Assembly: GCA_021234155.1 (NCBI GenBank)
Contig: JAJEKV010000005.1
Location: forward strand, 10,100,572-10,164,571
Reading direction: 5' to 3'
From: Isoetes taiwanensis
Taxonomy: Eukaryota > Streptophyta > Lycopodiopsida > Isoetales > Isoetaceae
DNA length: 64,000 nucleotides
Below are positions 59,791 to 64,000 of this stretch, one piece after another (position 1 is the first letter of the stretch; each line of letters begins with the position of its first letter). A program made the translations under genes and the position numbers. Below the pieces are notes generated by a model that saw nothing but the letters and a program-made list of their open reading frames with translations, was not told the origin of the DNA and did not search any database.

Positions 59791-60194
59791 CATTTTTGCT
59801 TGAGGATTTAGAAAAAGCCCCTAGTCAGGCCCTCCACATACCAAAAATCTCACAGACTAAACCCTCAGATTCGCTAGCAATGGTAGCATGACGGATGATG
59901 ATCGTAAGGGTAGCACCTTGGCTCCCCGAATTGTAGGGTATTCTTGCAATATTTTCGCTTTTGTTATAATCAAATCTGATAGAATCCCTATTTGCAAAGA
60001 TGAAGAGTGAACCATCCGTAGCGGATGAATATAAGGGCATAACAGATGAATATAAGAATCCCTAAGAATGAATCCAGAAGAAAGAACTTAAGCTCGGCCC
60101 TACATAACTTAAGCTAAGAATGATGCATCCCAAAAATGAACTTAGCTCATCCCTACGTAAAACGTAAAGGATAAATGCTTCAGATATAAAGTTT

Positions 60195-61138
60195 TTGAAA
60201 GATCAATGGTTTACAAATTATCATTGCATTGTCACAAAATATGCAATGTCGAATCATATTGCAATTGTCAAATCATTGTCACATGTGGATGTCTTTAGTT
60301 TTGGGGTAGTATGTTCCCAAATTCTTGCGGGTCAGAAGAAACTTCGGCCAGTTACACAACTAATGCATATTAGGCAAGTAAGAGATGAGCTGAGACAAAA
60401 AGTTTTGGAAATGGACATTCCTAAAGAACTGAAGGATTTGGTAGACTCTTGTTGGGAGCAGGAGAAGCATAGGCATCCTACTTTTGCTTATACCTGTGAC
60501 CTGCTATGGTTTGTCAAAGAAAAGCTCTTGAATCTAACAAATGAAACCAAACATGCAATTTGGCTGCACCAAGCCATGGACTTATTTCTAAGGTTTCGCT
60601 ATATCGATATCTGTAGCGAAAAATACACATACAGAGGAACATTGCCAAGTGATGGATCTAAGGTTGAAGTGCGATGTATGTTGCTAACAGACGTTGATGA
60701 CATAATAGATTTTTTCAGTGTGATTGCACGTGTTAGGCACAAGAATTTGTTGGGATTAAGGGGTTTCTGTTATAATGAGAATGAAAATAAACTGTTTCTA
60801 GTATACGAGTACATGGAAGGGAGTTTGCATGAACATCTTTTTTCAGGAGATGGGCTACTCTCGTGGAGACAGTGGAGACAGAGATACGAGATAGTGAAGG
60901 GAGTTGCAGATGGACTGGCATTCTGAATTTGAATTCTGGATTTGGCATTTTAGATTCTGAATTTGGGGCACATTTAGCCAGTTCTGGATTTGAAGTGCTG
61001 ATTCCAGAGTACCTAAGTACAGAACCTTGGTGTCCAGTAGCAGCTGGCACCTGGGAATACGTGGCCCCCAATAGTGAAGACACAGAATATAGAAATGACA
61101 AGGGTGAAACACCAATGTTATCCCTTAAACTAAACTAA
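60195..61138 (+). pseudogene. Tandem protein kinase fragment inside transposon (copy B)
   Basis: Duplicate of the copy-A fragment. The 243-codon part (60195-60926) differs at a few residues around 138-142. The downstream frame (60863-61138) is cleaner than in copy A. It reads ILDSEFGAHLASSGFEVL, where a kinase would have NILLDSEF...LADFG, and then AAGTWEYVAPNSEDTEY, matching the activation segment and APE motif. So the second kinase continues to subdomain VIII after a frameshift and loss of the HRD loop, and the DFG is SSG. This supports decay of a tandem kinase gene of the receptor-like/TKL type. Confidence 0.8.
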
Positions 61139-61199
61139 CTGGAAGGAAGTTGGAAATAATGAGCCATTGTCTTTATCATGACTGTGACAGACCATTAAA

Positions 61200-61385
61200 G
61201 ACCATGTACCAGCCGGGTATTGGTACCAGCTGGGTATTGGACCTAATACATCGTGCTTACAAGCCCAGTGATTAGAGTGCCAGGTGCCAGGTTCTAATAC
61301 CAAGTTGGAAGATAAGGATGCTCCATGTACCAGCTGGGTATTGCGTGCTTACAAGCCCATTGATTAGAGTGCCAGGTGCCTATAG
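61200..61385. repeat. Imperfect ~110-bp direct repeat in Harbinger element (copy B)
   Basis: ATGTACCAG, GGGTATTG, CGTGCTTACAAGCCCA, TGATTAGAGTGCCAGGTGCC occurs twice, at about 61203 and 61325. Copy A (28130-28310) has the same pair with CAGC and CTGG sites altered. Confidence 0.65.
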
Positions 61386-61546
61386 TTTACACTACTGAGA
61401 TATAATAGCAGAGATATAACAAGTGGAAAGCAAGTGGACACTGCTGAGATATAACAGCAGAGAGAGGCCAACCTATATCTTGATGACATATCTTTTAAGC
61501 AAGGCAAGACAAGGAAATTTAAATTCAAAAATTATGATTGAAATAC

Positions 61547-61639
61547 CTGTTCATCTCCATCTGCATGGTCATTCAATCCATTTCCTCCACATCCAGCATG
61601 CCCTCCATGTCCGCAAAGATCTCCACGCCCTCCACGTTC
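61547..61639 (-). CDS. Gly-rich second exon of a Harbinger internal gene (copy B)
   Basis: 31 codons (ERGGRGDLCGHGGHAGCGG, ending in GDEQ) lie between a TTGCAG acceptor and a GTATTT donor, in the same phase as the DREEQ exon upstream. In copy B the upstream exon (62255-62349) has lost its donor dinucleotide in a patch that differs from copy A. A longer product cannot be assembled. I see no Myb/SANT domain further on. Confidence 0.4.
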
Positions 61640-63651
61640 CTGCAAGTATATGATATACATGAACAATGAAATATGAGCTCAGAAATATTTGCTAAATATT
61701 TGACTAGAATTCTTTGAGAACAGCAATGAATAATGCTAGCCTGTCACAAACGTGTGGGATCCACAACCCCATGTGCAATTGGGCAATAATTTACAAGCCA
61801 ATCTTACTTAATAGTAGATTCCAAATGGGGTTCAATTTTTAATGGATTGGGGTTGTCATTTGCATAATTTTCACTAGTATGGCATTGTCCTTATTGCTGA
61901 AAACCTTTGTATTCTGCAGAGATTTGGATGCCAATCATCACTAGTCATTGTCCGATGCGCGCCGGAGAACGGCAAAGGCGTAATCGGTCTATAAAACCGT
62001 TCGTTGTTGAGATCTGGAGCACATCAAGGTCTGCCTGCAGGGAGTACGTTGTGTAGTTCAAGGGCACTGGTGTTTATCTAGAGTGGTTTTCTTGAGATCT
62101 GAGGTCGAGAAATCACTTGGGTTGCTAGTGTTTTGTCTGTTGCTGAGGGTTAGAGCTCCAGTTTCTCTAATCTTTTCAATGCATGAATGCGTGCAATGCA
62201 GCAATGCATTATTAAGAGCAAAGAGTTAAAACTCTGGAAAAAATTTTTGTTCCTCCCTATCCGAAGAGCTCCGATTCCTCCATCGACCTCCATCACGACC
62301 TCCACGCCCACGAACTCGGCCGCGCCCTCGAGCCCCTCGATCCATTTCTGCCCGTCGAGGCATTCAAGAAGTTCTTAACTGGAGTTATTGTGACCTCAAC
62401 GAGGTCACAATATTTTGTAACATAAAGTTAACGTTACAGTTAAAATTACGTTAACAGCTTGTTAACTACGATGTCAGGTATGAAGATGATTTGGTTAAAG
62501 TTTTTAGTTTAAAAAAAAAAGTTAACCACAACTAACCAAATATTATAATATTATGTTAACTTAACTGGTGGTGTGAAGTGCGTTGCAGTTAAAAATGCTA
62601 ACTTAACCTAACTTAACGGTGGGTCTGAATAGACCCTAATATAAATTGTCGTTATATTAGAACGTACATCTAATATTTGTGTCCGATTCATTGGTTGTTA
62701 TTTTCTTGGGATTACCCCTCAACCAGAGTCCCTCCCATGAGAAGTACATCATATAAGTTAAAAGAAAATCAATAATTCCCCTCATTTTTCGTGTTACCAT
62801 TCCCCTCTTTTTTCGTGTTTGCCAAACAATCATCAAAACTACATATGACTACAGGTTGCATCAAAATCTTCAAAAGTCTTTTCCTTGTTTTATTGTTTTT
62901 GCCCAAGGAGACAAATAATAAAAGAAAATGCCTTTTCTACTAATAAATGGTTGATGAATCTTTAGGCTCCCTAATTTCAACTTTGAGCACGGATTTATCC
63001 CTACACAATTCTACCCAAGTTCCTAGCCCCTTTCTAGCCACTTTCTCTCTCTATTGTTTCGAGTTTCTCTCTCTAGGAAGGCTCCTTATGCTATTTGGCT
63101 CCCCAATTTCAAATTTGAGCAATCAATACGCAACTCCTCCCTATAGGCCAATTGGTCTCTGTGGACAATAAAAAATCTATTCTATTCTATTCTATTCTAT
63201 TCTTCCTAGCCTATTTTTAGCCCCTTTTGCCACAATTTATGCATTCCCAAATAGCCATATGCCCCAAACAACTATGGCAACTCTCATGGGTCCCTTCCCA
63301 AGTCCCAAGAATGGGCATGCTGATGGCGACATCCATCAAACTCTAGACTAGACCTAGTCACAGACACGTCCCAACGGCACCTTGCCTGTCCAAATCCCCT
63401 TGGGGGAATACACAGACGACCCATCACGAAAATGGCCCAGTCCAAACAGGAGTTGCAAAGTAAATACCTCTACCATGAGAAAAGAGGCCCGTGCAAAGGA
63501 TCAATCAACAAACTAGGCTCGGCAAGCTAATGGCTGCTGCTCAAACCTGGCAACAAGCTAAACACATAGGGAAGATTGGAAGCAGATCCAAACAACAGTT
63601 AAGAGTAACACTTCTATAATTGCCTGCCTAGCAGAAGAGATATAGTCCTCG

Positions 63652-64000
63652 ATGCTCCAGTTGCTCAATAAGCATGTGGCTACTGAGGAACAGCATGCCA
63701 CAAGCATGAAGGCCCGCATGCAACAGCTTGAAGACAACCTCTATTTAGTACAGTTTGAAAGGCAACAGGATACGCTGGGTCTTGCTGACCTACATGCCCA
63801 TCTGGGCACCATGTCCACCAGCACTGCAAGCCAATGTTGAAAGCCAGTTGTAGCTCCACCTCCTTCAGGACAGGATTAACATTCTCGAGGCAACCTCATC
63901 GGCAAGGGATACTCTGATTAACTCTAGGCTACAGAGGTTGGAGCATAGCATTGCTACTCCGGATCTAGATATGCAAGAGTTACGGGCAATCATCGCTCAA
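63652..64000 (+). pseudogene. Coiled-coil-like coding remnant, open at window end (copy B)
   Basis: A 62-codon frame starts MLQLLNKHVATEEQHATSMK and continues RMQQLEDNLYLVQFERQQD. After a frame change and one stop comes LLQDRINILEATSSARDTL, then LINSRLQRLEHSIATPD, running to the window edge. Heptad-like Leu spacing suggests a coiled coil. It could be part of a retroelement gag-like protein or a host gene. I cannot name it. Confidence 0.35.

Larger units (their letters stand above)
55178..62636 (-). mobile_element. PIF/Harbinger transposon, 7.46 kb (copy B)
   Basis: The same insertion as 22117-29565, with the same flanking TAA (55175-55177 and 62637-62639) and the same ends. Because both copies share the insertion site and the flanks outside it, the element was inside the segment before the 33-kb duplication. 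Confidence 0.88.
33704..64000. repeat. Copy B of the ~33-kb direct duplication
   Basis: This is the second occurrence of the segment at 1-30960, with the same gene order and strand. It is still matching copy A at the last base of the window, so its right end is not seen. Copy B preserves the better reading of the METTL14-like exons, the Harbinger transposase DDE exon and the kinase tail. Copy A preserves the better reading of the OTU-like exons and of the second arm of the 171-bp inverted repeat. Confidence 0.95.

Overview
This window looks like nuclear DNA from a land plant. It is AT-rich, its genes are split by many short GT-AG introns, and it holds plant-type mobile elements: PIF/Harbinger, a hAT miniature element and tRNA-derived SINEs. 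The best gene is a multi-exon GH1 beta-glucosidase with a probable plastid transit peptide. I cannot name the species or the plant group.

The dominant structure is a direct repeat of about 33 kb. Bases 1 to about 30960 (copy A) reappear in the same order and orientation from 33704 to the window end (copy B). The offset drifts from 33703 at the start to about 33060-33110 later because of indels. Bases 30961-33703 have no second copy in this window. They hold a complete 629-bp hAT-type miniature element with a perfect 8-bp target duplication.

Order within each copy (A / B): (1) a degenerate OTU-protease-like gene, + strand (1635-3046 / 35339-36753); (2) about 7 kb without a recognised gene; (3) a cluster of SINE-like repeats and local tandem duplications (6950-9633 / 40640-42784); (4) a three-exon remnant of a METTL14/MTB-type RNA methyltransferase gene, - strand (10267-11165 / 43425-44313); (5) further repeats and SINEs; (6) the GH1 gene, - strand (16505-21601 / 49612-54715), apparently intact in both copies and carrying a repeat-filled 2.3-kb intron; (7) a 7.45-kb PIF/Harbinger element with TAA target duplication and terminal inverted repeats (22117-29565 / 55178-62636). 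This element encodes a DDE transposase and also carries a broken tandem-kinase fragment, Gly/Arg-rich exons, a 171-bp perfect inverted repeat and a minisatellite; (8) a coiled-coil-like coding remnant near the copy end.

The two copies differ in two distinct ways. In the GH1 exons and some introns the differences look like ordinary evolutionary substitutions. In many other patches they are stereotyped changes at CAG, CTG and GTAC motifs, for example CAGC or CAGT in one copy against CAAAG in the other. These alternate in which copy is affected and destroy conserved protein sequence. They look more like systematic sequencing or consensus error at modified cytosines than mutation. Reading frames in those patches, and even the reality of the duplication, should be treated with caution.

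I found no bacterial-style system, CRISPR array or rRNA gene. The most unusual biology is the Harbinger element that carries a receptor-like/tandem kinase fragment, and the duplicated plastid-type beta-glucosidase gene.
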